NCBI GenBank assembly: GCA_020635855.1
Contig: JACJYZ010000002.1
Coordinates: 1,054,001-1,118,000 of the forward strand
DNA: 64,000 nt
Direction of reading: 5' to 3'
DNA from: Flavobacteriales bacterium
Lineage (GTDB): Bacteria; Bacteroidota; Bacteroidia; JACJYZ01
The position numbers and the translations under genes are program-made. Below, one piece after another: positions 33,974-42,231 of this stretch (position 1 is its first letter; each line of letters opens with the position of its first letter). A model generated the notes under the pieces. It ran no database searches and was not told the origin of the DNA. It saw only the letters and a list, made by a program, of their open reading frames with translations.

Positions 33974-36826
33974 CTATTTCCGTAGGATGAACGATCGGCT
34001 CGATACCATCTTGTCGTTTCGCACCGCCAGTACGTAAGTGCCTGCTGCCAGTTGTGCCACGGAAAGCGTTTCCTGGTGTGCACCGGCTGCATATTTCACG
34101 GGTTTGGTTTTCGTGATTTTCTGGCCGGATACGGAATACACTTCAAACGACAGCGTGGTGGCGGTTTCCAGTTCGAAGCGAATACCGATCTGATCCTTGC
34201 CGGGGTTCGGGAAGATGTCGCCGAACTGCAGTGACCATGGGTTTTGTGTAGGCAGGCCCACCAGCCAGTCGTATTTGTCTTGTGCATGGTCGCTGCTGGT
34301 AATGATGTCTGTCAGGTCATCGCCTGCGATCAATGCGAAAGCAACCACCACCGAATCATTGGGGGCCACATTAAAAGGCCCGCTCGATACCACCGAAGCA
34401 ATGTCTCGCATGCCTGCAGTGTCACGGTTGGTTGATAATGTGGTGTATTTTTCGGAAGATGGAAATCCATCGTAGATGTTCACGCCTCCCCCGGTTCCGT
34501 CGTTGTCAATGGCATAGTGCAGAAAGGGCCCTCCGGTCAGCAGTCGGATGCCTGCGTAAATACCGGATGCCTGTGTGCTATATGCGTATCCCAGTTTGTG
34601 AGCCGCATCGGTAGCTACGCGATTCTGACTGTAATCCATGATGTCCCAGTCGGAAAATATACCGGCATGAAGATCACTCCATGCGGTGCTTCCTTCATTA
34701 ATAATGGTGTACTGGAGGATGATGTATTTGGTGTGCCCGGCTTCCGTCCATGCGAACGACTTGTGTTTGACGTGGGCATTCAGGGGTACGCTTGCCGGTG
34801 CATCGTTGAATTCACCCGCCAGGTCGAAATCCGATTTCAGGGAGGGGATCACCTGGTATACAGGTATCACTGAAGCAAAGTCCTCATCGGTATTTCCGGC
34901 CGTTGCGCCCCGCATGTTGTCAGAGACTTCCGGTCCGCTGGAAATGCCCAGCATCAATCCACCCTCGTACATCAGGGAACTGTCTTTGTAAACAAACCCG
35001 AGTCCTTCCACCTGGTTGGGAAGGTTGTACCCGGTTCTGCCTTTGCTGGTAACCGTGGTTTTGACTTCATTGATGGTAACGTTGATGTAGTCTACGTTTA
35101 CCGTAAGCTTGAAATAAGCTTTTGAACTGTAGCTGCCATCGGTGATATCAACCACGAAGGTGATCACCGTGTTTTGAGGTGTTCCGGAATCGATCACAAC
35201 GGTCCACGGGTCGCCGCTGTTGTCGGTGGATGCCAACGTGCCAAGCGCGCCCAGCAAGGTTTGGTTGTCAGTAATGGTCACATAGCTTGATGGGCTTGAG
35301 AGTGTGGCGGTGAGGTTGGAAGTAGGGGCGAGGTAGTTGGTGAATGTGGCGGATATCCACAATGTATCATCCACCACAAAAATGTTGTCTCCGTGGTCAT
35401 CGATGTTCTCGTCACTCATCACCACCGAGGGTGCATCCGGGTCGGTCAGTGCGCGGTAGAGGTTCACCATGCCGGCTCCCAGCTTCTCTGTATAGGTCGC
35501 GTTTCCTGTTACGGTGTCTACCAGGTCGGCGGTGATGCGAAGGCGTTCTCCTACCTGGAGGCCGGTGTAGGATGGGAAGTGTGATTTTACCACGGCAGCA
35601 CATCCGGCGGTAAGCGGACTTGCGTATGAAGTGCCGTTCCCGATCGATCCGTATGCCCCGCCATCAATGGTGGAATAGGAACTGGTTCCGGGTGCGCCGA
35701 TATCCACCGTATAGCCATAGGTGGAGTAGCTGCCTTTGCGCCCGTCATTGTTGTATCCCGCCACGTTGAGGGCATTCTTGTATGATCCGGGATAATGGGC
35801 CTCGTCTTTGTTTGTGTTGCCAGCTGCGGCTACCACAAGGGCATTTTTGTTGATGGCGGCATAGTTTACGATGTCTTCATTGTATGCACTGTAACCGGAA
35901 CTTCCCCAGGAGCAGTTGATGATCTGGCAACCATGATCGGCGGCATATACGATTCCTTCGTACGCACCTACAAGACTTCCGGTGTTGTCGGCGATCTTCA
36001 CCGGTAGGAAGCGACATTTAAAAGCGGGTGATGCGATTCCTTCGCTGTTGTCTGTGGACGCAGCTGCAAGTCCGGATACGGCCACTCCGTGTGTCAGTGC
36101 TTCCCACTGAGGGTCATTGTCATTCATGCCCACGTCCCATCCCCGGTAGTTGTCTACATAGCCGTCGTTGTCGTCATCCGTGCCATTGATCGGATCGGCG
36201 GTATTGTAAGCGATGTTGTTCATCAGGTCGGGATGATCGGTATCGGTGCCGGTATCGGTGATTCCGATCACCACGCTGGTGTCACCTTTGTCGATGTCCC
36301 ATCCTTCCGGTACATGCATGCTGTTGAGGTAAGTCTGGTTGCTCAGCAGGCCGTCATTGGGAGTATAATCCAGGTGGGGGATGAGGTGGGGTTCGGCGTA
36401 TTCGGCGAAGCCCATTTGCAGGATCCGGTTCACCACTTTTTCCACCGGCAGTTCGGCGGAGTAGGTGAGCTCATAGACAAGCGACAGGTCCACCAGTTGC
36501 TGCCCCAGTGCATTTTTCCGGGTGGTAAGAGGTGATTTGTGAGGGAATTTTTTTGCGAAGGACCTGGTGCCGATCTGATTCATCAATTGCTTGAACGGAA
36601 CAGGCAAATGATCAGCAGTTGCAAACAAAGTTTGGTATTCGGGTTTGAGTTTGATGATCACCGTGTTCGCGTTGTAGTCGACCCCGGAGACAAAGCCCGC
36701 AGGCATCACGTAAGGTGCATGTGGGGAAGGAACGGATTCGGATGGTGCGGAAACACCATTGCCGGCAAACAGGGAAACCGGTGCGAGACCAATGAAAAGG
36801 AGCAAGTGAACCGCGCTGCGTGTCAT
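33974..36826 (-). CDS. Secreted subtilisin-like protease (S8) with T9SS sorting domain
   Basis: 950 residues. Signal peptide 1-21, then a prodomain-like region (about 45-155). The S8 domain has Asp191 in GITDTGTDTDHPD, His246 in LTHGVAV, the oxyanion Asn of VAAAGN near 337, and Ser400 in GNGTSYASP. About 470 residues of beta-rich domains follow. The end (FGDIFPNPGKDQIGIRF ... ISFILRK-like) is a type A T9SS sorting domain, so the protein is exported through the outer membrane and anchored or released. It is a paralogue of the next upstream gene, 98 bases away. Confidence 0.93.
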   Translation of the reverse strand: MTRSAVHLLLFIGLAPVSLFAGNGVSAPSESVPSPHAPYVMPAGFVSGVDYNANTVIIKLKPEYQTLFATADHLPVPFKQLMNQIGTRSFAKKFPHKSPLTTRKNALGQQLVDLSLVYELTYSAELPVEKVVNRILQMGFAEYAEPHLIPHLDYTPNDGLLSNQTYLNSMHVPEGWDIDKGDTSVVIGITDTGTDTDHPDLMNNIAYNTADPINGTDDDNDGYVDNYRGWDVGMNDNDPQWEALTHGVAVSGLAAASTDNSEGIASPAFKCRFLPVKIADNTGSLVGAYEGIVYAADHGCQIINCSWGSSGYSAYNEDIVNYAAINKNALVVAAAGNTNKDEAHYPGSYKNALNVAGYNNDGRKGSYSTYGYTVDIGAPGTSSYSTIDGGAYGSIGNGTSYASPLTAGCAAVVKSHFPSYTGLQVGERLRITADLVDTVTGNATYTEKLGAGMVNLYRALTDPDAPSVVMSDENIDDHGDNIFVVDDTLWISATFTNYLAPTSNLTATLSSPSSYVTITDNQTLLGALGTLASTDNSGDPWTVVIDSGTPQNTVITFVVDITDGSYSSKAYFKLTVNVDYINVTINEVKTTVTSKGRTGYNLPNQVEGLGFVYKDSSLMYEGGLMLGISSGPEVSDNMRGATAGNTDEDFASVIPVYQVIPSLKSDFDLAGEFNDAPASVPLNAHVKHKSFAWTEAGHTKYIILQYTIINEGSTAWSDLHAGIFSDWDIMDYSQNRVATDAAHKLGYAYSTQASGIYAGIRLLTGGPFLHYAIDNDGTGGGVNIYDGFPSSEKYTTLSTNRDTAGMRDIASVVSSGPFNVAPNDSVVVAFALIAGDDLTDIITSSDHAQDKYDWLVGLPTQNPWSLQFGDIFPNPGKDQIGIRFELETATTLSFEVYSVSGQKITKTKPVKYAAGAHQETLSVAQLAAGTYVLAVRNDKMVSSRSFILRK

Positions 36827-36924
36827 GTTGGAATAAGGTACGTTTGATAGAACTGTATTCGGGGAGACTCGCGACTAAGCTACCACATTTGACCCTGATA
36901 TGCAATGCAATCCGTGCCTACGCA

Positions 36925-39771
36925 TCATTTGCCGGCAGCTATCCAGCGTGTGAATGACGACATTCCGTCGGCGTCCTGCGTGCGGATCAGGTAGGCACCC
37001 GGGATGAGATCCGGCAGGCTGAGTGTAACCGTCGTGCCGGTAGGCTTCAGGTGAGGCCAAGCGCAGACCAGCTTTCCGTTCATGTCGAGGATTTCTACCG
37101 CAACGATGGGGTGTTGATCCTGTGATGATATGCGAAGGATGTTGTTCCCGGGGTTGGGGAAGGCGGTGATACGGGGTGTATGGTCATCTCCCTTGGTATC
37201 GTATATGCCGGTTAGTGTGGGGTCGTATTTAAGCTGCGCCCGTTGGCCGTTCTCGAGCAATCCTTCCAGGGATTCGTTCGCCAGAATGGCAAAGGCAATG
37301 GTCACGCTGTCGTTTTTTGGAATATCGTACGGTCCGCTGGAAACAACGCTGATTACATCGCCACCACCCAACGCTGTTCCTGCCTGGTTGCGCGGTTGCG
37401 ATATCACCTTGAACTTCTCTGCCGGTGAAAATCCATCCGACACAATTACTCCGCCGCTGCCTGTTGGGTTGTTGTCGATGGCATAATGGTTGAACTTGGT
37501 GGATGAAAGAACCTTCACGCCTCCATACCATCCACCCGGTTGAATGTTCTGCACGTAACCGACTCGCTTCGCTGAATCTGTTTCCGCCCGGTTCTTGTCG
37601 TTGCTTTGAATGTCCCAGTCGGTGAAAATCCCCGCATACACACTATCAAGATCTGTGGCTCCCTTGTTGGTTACAACATATTCCAGAATCACATAACTGT
37701 CGTCCGGTGAGGTGGTGTAAACCAGGCTTCGTTGGGTGATTTGCACCGATAGCGGTGCGCCGGCATTCGAATCGTCGAACCTGGCTACCGATTCATGGTC
37801 GGCGCGTAAGGATGACGGGATAACCCGTATGGATTGCAGGATGGAAAAGTCCGCATCATACAGGCTGCTGATTGATCCGATCAGTTTGTCTGATACTTTT
37901 CCTTTGCGACCGATCATGAACCCTGCATCATAAACCATGTTGGCCTGGTCATCTTTGGATATACCGATGCCTTTTTGTTGGTAAGGATTGCGGTAGCCGA
38001 TGTCGCCGGTGGAGCTTATGGTGGTATGCAGCCTGTTTTCCGTCAGGTTCAGGTAGTCGAGGTTGATGTCGATGGAAAAGTTCGCGTAGGTTTGGTAGCT
38101 TGAAGTATCGCTGATGAGGAGTTTGAAGTTGATGGTGCCCCCGGATGCTGCGCTGTCACTGATTCTAATACGGAAAGGGTATGATTGGTTGTCGCCGCTG
38201 ATTTCTGTTCCCAGGGGGCCAATGCCTGAAGAGTCGATGAATATTTCTGCGTCGATGGACTGGGTGCTGAGGTTGAGGGTGAGCGGACCGCTCGGTGCCA
38301 GGAAATTGGTGACGGTTACCACCATGTCAAGCGTATCTCCTGAATTCCACATCCCGTCGTAGCCGTCATCGATGTCTACGTGATCCAGTTCGATGGCGGG
38401 TGAGCCGGAAGTAGACAAAGCTTTGAATAAGTTGACACGCCCGGTACCCATCAGTCCGGCATAGGCTGTGTTACCGGCTATGGTATCGATGTTGTCTGTT
38501 GTGCTTTTAAGCAATGCAGCGATCTGGGACGCATTCAGGTCAGGGTAGTATGATCTGACAAGCGCTGCGCATCCTGCAACAATCGGGCTTGCGAAGGATG
38601 TGCCGCTGGATATGATGTAACCGTCACCGTTCCACGTGCTGTATACCTGGTCGCCGGGTGCCGAAATATCAACAAGGGTTCCGTAGGAAGAACCGCCCCA
38701 CTTAACGTCCATGTTGTTGGTGGCTGCTACCGACAGTACATTTTGGTAGGATGCCGGATAAAAGGGAATAGGGTCATTGTCGTTACCGGCTGCTGCTACC
38801 ATCACCACATCTTCATTGTAAGTTGCATAGTTGATGACATCCTGTTCGTATGCACTGTTACCGCCTTTTGTTCCCCATGAGCAATTGATTACATCACATC
38901 CGTGATCGGCACCATAGATGATGGATTCGTATCCTTTGGTCAGGTACCCGTTGGCATCGGTGATCTTCAGTGGCATGAACTTGCAATTGAATCCTGCCCC
39001 GGCCATACCCAGTCCGTTGTTTGTGCTGGCAGCCGCAAGTCCGGACACGAATACCCCGTGGTGTTTGCCGACGTCGTTGCTTGAAGGATCGTTGTCGTTC
39101 TGTCCCAGATCCCATCCTCTGTAGTTATCGATGTATCCGTCTCCGTCGTCATCCACGCCGTTGATGGGGTCAAAATAGTTGTACTTGATGTTGTTTACCA
39201 GGTCTTCATGGTCGATGTCGGTTCCTGTATCCGAAATGCCAATCACCACGGAAGTATCTCCCTGGCTGATGTCCCATGCATCAAATGATTGAAGCAGCGG
39301 GTGCTCATATTGAGATGGAAGGTTGGGGTCGTTCGGAGTGAACAGCAATTGCGGTAAGTTATGTGGTTCTGCATATTCCACCAGGCCGGTGGCTTGAAGT
39401 TTTTTTCTTACTTCATCAACGGACATGTTGGCGGTCCATGTGATTTCGTAGATCAATGAGAGATCTACTTTTTTGTCCGGAAATTTTTTCCCGGTTCCGC
39501 TTTGCGGGTTCTTATCGGGGTAAATCTTTGCTGACCGGTTGGTGCCGATCTGGTTGAAGAACCTGTTGATCTCAGGCAGGTCGATGAAGTTGGTGCTGCA
39601 TGCATTCCTGTATGCCGGCTTCATCTTTACGATGATGGTTTTGGGTAAAAATGCCGGTGGATCAGCAGGATTAGGGCCGGCGCCAAATGAGTCATGGCAA
39701 ACCGGTAACAGGCAGGCCAGGGTCAATGCAATGCGTTGGATGTGTGTCATGCCATGACGGAAACGGATCAT
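36925..39771 (-). CDS. Secreted subtilisin-like protease (S8) with T9SS sorting domain, paralogue
   Basis: 948 residues from ATG 39771; ATG 39750 would give a more compact signal peptide. The catalytic triad is Asp181 (GISDTGTDIDHED), His238 (GKHHGVFVSG) and Ser392 (SGTSFASP). It shares the plan of its neighbour throughout: prodomain, S8 domain, beta-rich region with RNPVYQQ-like and TGSGGV-type blocks, and a sorting domain beginning ITAFPNPGNNILRIS. It lies upstream in the same orientation and was probably produced by tandem duplication. Different linker and prodomain sequences suggest different activation or targets. Confidence 0.93.
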   Translation of the reverse strand: MIRFRHGMTHIQRIALTLACLLPVCHDSFGAGPNPADPPAFLPKTIIVKMKPAYRNACSTNFIDLPEINRFFNQIGTNRSAKIYPDKNPQSGTGKKFPDKKVDLSLIYEITWTANMSVDEVRKKLQATGLVEYAEPHNLPQLLFTPNDPNLPSQYEHPLLQSFDAWDISQGDTSVVIGISDTGTDIDHEDLVNNIKYNYFDPINGVDDDGDGYIDNYRGWDLGQNDNDPSSNDVGKHHGVFVSGLAAASTNNGLGMAGAGFNCKFMPLKITDANGYLTKGYESIIYGADHGCDVINCSWGTKGGNSAYEQDVINYATYNEDVVMVAAAGNDNDPIPFYPASYQNVLSVAATNNMDVKWGGSSYGTLVDISAPGDQVYSTWNGDGYIISSGTSFASPIVAGCAALVRSYYPDLNASQIAALLKSTTDNIDTIAGNTAYAGLMGTGRVNLFKALSTSGSPAIELDHVDIDDGYDGMWNSGDTLDMVVTVTNFLAPSGPLTLNLSTQSIDAEIFIDSSGIGPLGTEISGDNQSYPFRIRISDSAASGGTINFKLLISDTSSYQTYANFSIDINLDYLNLTENRLHTTISSTGDIGYRNPYQQKGIGISKDDQANMVYDAGFMIGRKGKVSDKLIGSISSLYDADFSILQSIRVIPSSLRADHESVARFDDSNAGAPLSVQITQRSLVYTTSPDDSYVILEYVVTNKGATDLDSVYAGIFTDWDIQSNDKNRAETDSAKRVGYVQNIQPGGWYGGVKVLSSTKFNHYAIDNNPTGSGGVIVSDGFSPAEKFKVISQPRNQAGTALGGGDVISVVSSGPYDIPKNDSVTIAFAILANESLEGLLENGQRAQLKYDPTLTGIYDTKGDDHTPRITAFPNPGNNILRISSQDQHPIVAVEILDMNGKLVCAWPHLKPTGTTVTLSLPDLIPGAYLIRTQDADGMSSFTRWIAAGK

Positions 39772-39824
39772 GGCCGGTATACGAAATTAACCCGCAATGG
39801 TTATCCGTTTTTACAATCCGGGCT

Positions 39825-40271
39825 TCACAATTCAGGGTAGGCCGGTAGCTTGCGAAGAAATTGCCACTGGCCGGTTTCCGGTAACTTGTGACACAACACA
39901 TGATGGGCACCATTGGATAGCAGAAGATAACTGACCTGAAGTGTTGCGTGATACATGGCAGCCTGTTGGAAGGTACCCTCGGTTATGGTCACCTCCGGAG
40001 CCTTGCATTCAAGCAAGAGTATCGGTTTTCCGAAAAGATCGTATACCACCAGGTCGCTGCGCTTGGTGCGTTGGTTGTATGCGAGTTTCTTTTCAACCGA
40101 CATCAGGGAAATAGGGAATTGCATTTCCTCGCTCAGGTAACGGATCCATCTTTGTCTCACGGTTTCTTCCGGGGTGTATGCAATGAACTTTTTACGTACC
40201 GGATCAAAGATCTGCTCCTGCCCGTTTTGAACCCGGGTACGGAATATGTAAAGTGGCAGTACCGTTTCCAT
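39825..40271 (-). CDS. Stand-alone HsdR N-terminal (PD-(D/E)XK-like) protein
   Basis: 148 residues from ATG 40271; ATGs at 40301 and 40316 are in frame but 148 fits the family. It contains only the N-terminal nuclease-like region of type I restriction HsdR: FDPVRKKFIAYTPEETVRQ, Glu60 in SVEKKLAY, Asp73 in KRSDLVVYD, E88-x-K90 in LLLECKAP, and Gln in FQQAAMY. No helicase or HsdM/HsdS genes are near. The catalytic residues are intact, so it may cleave DNA or be a repair accessory. It is divergent from amn-holA with 43 bases between starts. Confidence 0.85.
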   Translation of the reverse strand: METVLPLYIFRTRVQNGQEQIFDPVRKKFIAYTPEETVRQRWIRYLSEEMQFPISLMSVEKKLAYNQRTKRSDLVVYDLFGKPILLLECKAPEVTITEGTFQQAAMYHATLQVSYLLLSNGAHHVLCHKLPETGQWQFLRKLPAYPEL

Positions 40272-40288
40272 GTTGACCGTAAAAGTAA

Positions 40289-40296
40289 TAGGTTTG
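40289..40296 (+). promoter_or_regulatory. -7 box TAGGTTTG for amn-holA
   Basis: Exact TAnnTTTG match, 18 bases before the AMP nucleosidase ATG and inside the 43-base divergent gap. A TTTCC at 40265 lies at about the right distance for a -33 element but is a poor match. Confidence 0.5.
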
Positions 40297-40314
40297 TACA
40301 TTGATTGTTGATCC

Positions 40315-41085
40315 ATGAAAACAAAGGAAGAGATCGTTAAGGACTGGCTCCCCAGATATACCGGTAAAACCATTGAGGAATTCGGGAGTTATATCCTGCT
40401 GACCAATTTCAATCATTACCTTGAACTGTTTGCGGAGCTTCATGGGGTGAATGATGTGAACTGGGATAAACCGATGCCAACCGTAACAGCCGATGGCATC
40501 AGCATGGTCAATTTCGGAATGGGAAGTGCCAACGCCGCTACCGTCATGGACCTGCTGACAGGCATCTCTCCCAAGGCCTGTTTGTTCCTGGGAAAGTGCG
40601 GCGGACTGAAAAAGAAGAATGCTGTGGGTGATTTCATCCTGCCCATCGCAGCCATCCGCGGGGAAGGTACATCCAATGATTACTTTCCTCCGGAAGTACC
40701 TGCGTTGCCCGCATTCAACCTGCAGAAAGCTGTTAGTACCACCATCCGCAACCATCAAAGGGACTACTGGACGGGAACCGTGTACACCACCAACCGCAGG
40801 GTGTGGGAACATGATGATGAATTCAAGAATTACCTGCGAAAGATCCGGTGCATGGGCATCGATATGGAAACAGCCACCATTTTTGCTGTGGGTTTCCGTA
40901 ACCGGATCCCGACTGGCGCGTTGTTGCTTGTGTCAGACCAACCCATGATTGCCGAAGGTGTGAAAACCGAAGCCAGCGACAAGGCGGTGACGGAGAACTT
41001 TGTTAAAGAACACCTTGCCATCGGCATTGAGTCGTTGAAGGAACTCATCAACAACGGACTCACCGTAAGGCACCTGAAGTTCTAA
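40315..41085 (+). CDS. amn: AMP nucleosidase (short Bacteroidota form)
   Basis: 256 residues, lacking the N-terminal regulatory domain of the Escherichia coli enzyme. FGMGSANAATVMDLL and FLGKCGGLKKKNAVGDFI are the phosphorylase-fold motifs, and IDMETATIFAVGF carries the ribose-contacting M-E-T/S segment. It hydrolyses AMP to adenine and ribose 5-phosphate and so drains the AMP pool. It is followed after ten bases by holA, presumably in one operon. Confidence 0.9.
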   Translation: MKTKEEIVKDWLPRYTGKTIEEFGSYILLTNFNHYLELFAELHGVNDVNWDKPMPTVTADGISMVNFGMGSANAATVMDLLTGISPKACLFLGKCGGLKKKNAVGDFILPIAAIRGEGTSNDYFPPEVPALPAFNLQKAVSTTIRNHQRDYWTGTVYTTNRRVWEHDDEFKNYLRKIRCMGIDMETATIFAVGFRNRIPTGALLLVSDQPMIAEGVKTEASDKAVTENFVKEHLAIGIESLKELINNGLTVRHLKF

Positions 41086-41095
41086 GCCGAAGCAC

Positions 41096-42100
41096 ATGAA
41101 GAAATTCGATCAGATCTTAGGTGACCTCAAAAAGCAAATCTACCACCCTGTCTATTTCCTGGCCGGCGAGGAGCCTTACTACATTGATCAGATATCGAAC
41201 TACATTGCCGAACATGTACTGACCGAGTCGGAACGGGAATTCAATCAAACCATCCTGTATGGCAGGGATACCAGCATGGATGCGGTCTTGGTGGAAGCCA
41301 AGCGCTTTCCCATGATGGCGAATTACCAGGTGGTGATTGTAAGGGAAGCACAACACCTGAAAAACCTGGAGGTGCTGGAATCATACATGCAAAAGCCACA
41401 GTCTACCACCATCCTTGTATTCTGCTACAAGTACAAGAACCCCGACAAACGCAAAAGTTATGTGAAGGCCATTGACAAAAAAGGGGTGCTTTTTGTTGCC
41501 GAACGACTCAGGGATTACCAGGTGCCCGACTGGATCGAACGGTACCTGGCTGCGCGGAAATTCACCATTACTCCCAAGGCCACCGTTTTGCTGACCGAAT
41601 ACCTGGGTACCGACCTCGACAGGATTCACAATGCACTCCAGAAGCTGATCATCACCGATCCTCCGGACCACCAGATCACACCCGAACTGATCGAACGTTA
41701 CATCGGAATCAATAATGATTATAACAGCTTTGAGCTTCAAAAGGCCATTGGTACAGGCAATATTGCCAAAGCAAACCAGATCGTGAACTACTTTGCGCGC
41801 AATGAGAAGGAACATCCGATGGTGTTGACCATGGGCTCGTTGTACTATTTCTTCAGCAAATTGTTGTTGTACCACGTGCACAAGCGCAAACCCCGGAATG
41901 AACTGGCTGCCGCGCTCAGGGTGAACCCGTATTTCCTGAAAGATTACGAACGCTACGCGAAGCATTTCAACCCGTCACAAACCCGGGATGCCATTCGCAT
42001 CCTGCGTGATTATGACCTCAAGTCGAAAGGTGTGGGCAATGCCAGCAACAGCCAGGGAGAGCTGCTGCAGGAAATGGTTTGGCGGTTGATGCACGCTTGA
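41096..42100 (+). CDS. holA: DNA polymerase III subunit delta
   Basis: 334 residues. The N-terminal AAA-like domain starts with PVYFLAGEEPYYIDQI. Later blocks (VVIVREAQHLKNLEVLESYM, ILVFCYKYKNPDKRKS, LTEYLGTDLDRIHNALQKL) and a C-terminal collar region (NPYFLKDYERYAKHFNPSQ) match HolA. The subunit opens the sliding clamp within the clamp loader. It is co-directional with amn and followed by a possible weak terminator. Confidence 0.92.
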   Translation: MKKFDQILGDLKKQIYHPVYFLAGEEPYYIDQISNYIAEHVLTESEREFNQTILYGRDTSMDAVLVEAKRFPMMANYQVVIVREAQHLKNLEVLESYMQKPQSTTILVFCYKYKNPDKRKSYVKAIDKKGVLFVAERLRDYQVPDWIERYLAARKFTITPKATVLLTEYLGTDLDRIHNALQKLIITDPPDHQITPELIERYIGINNDYNSFELQKAIGTGNIAKANQIVNYFARNEKEHPMVLTMGSLYYFFSKLLLYHVHKRKPRNELAAALRVNPYFLKDYERYAKHFNPSQTRDAIRILRDYDLKSKGVGNASNSQGELLQEMVWRLMHA

Positions 42101-42140
42101 CCCGTATCGCTGCAATCCTTACCTTGCCAGAACTTTCTAT

Positions 42141-42169
42141 TCGATTTGGTGAATCGATTCCCCTTTTTT
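42141..42169 (+). terminator. Possible weak terminator after holA
   Basis: TCGATT at 42141-42146 pairs with AATCGA at 42152-42157 across five bases, and a C/T run ending in six T follows. The stem is short and AT-rich, so this is uncertain. Confidence 0.3.
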
Positions 42170-42192
42170 CCTGGTTTTCTGTGCCATATTTA

Positions 42193-42200
42193 TATCTTTG
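42193..42200 (+). promoter_or_regulatory. -7 box TATCTTTG for the TonB-dependent receptor
   Basis: Exact TAnnTTTG match 31 bases before the ATG at 42232. A T-run at 42164-42170 sits at -33 distance. Confidence 0.6.
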
Positions 42201-42231
42201 GGCGGCCTAACTCCCCGTGTCATCTTTTGTT

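Noticed and set aside
40301..40317. Overlapping divergent start codons (CATG at 40314-40317) between the nuclease-like gene and amn
   Set aside because: The longer nuclease start adds residues that do not fit the family; ATG 40271 gives the expected 148-residue protein, so the overlap is probably accidental.
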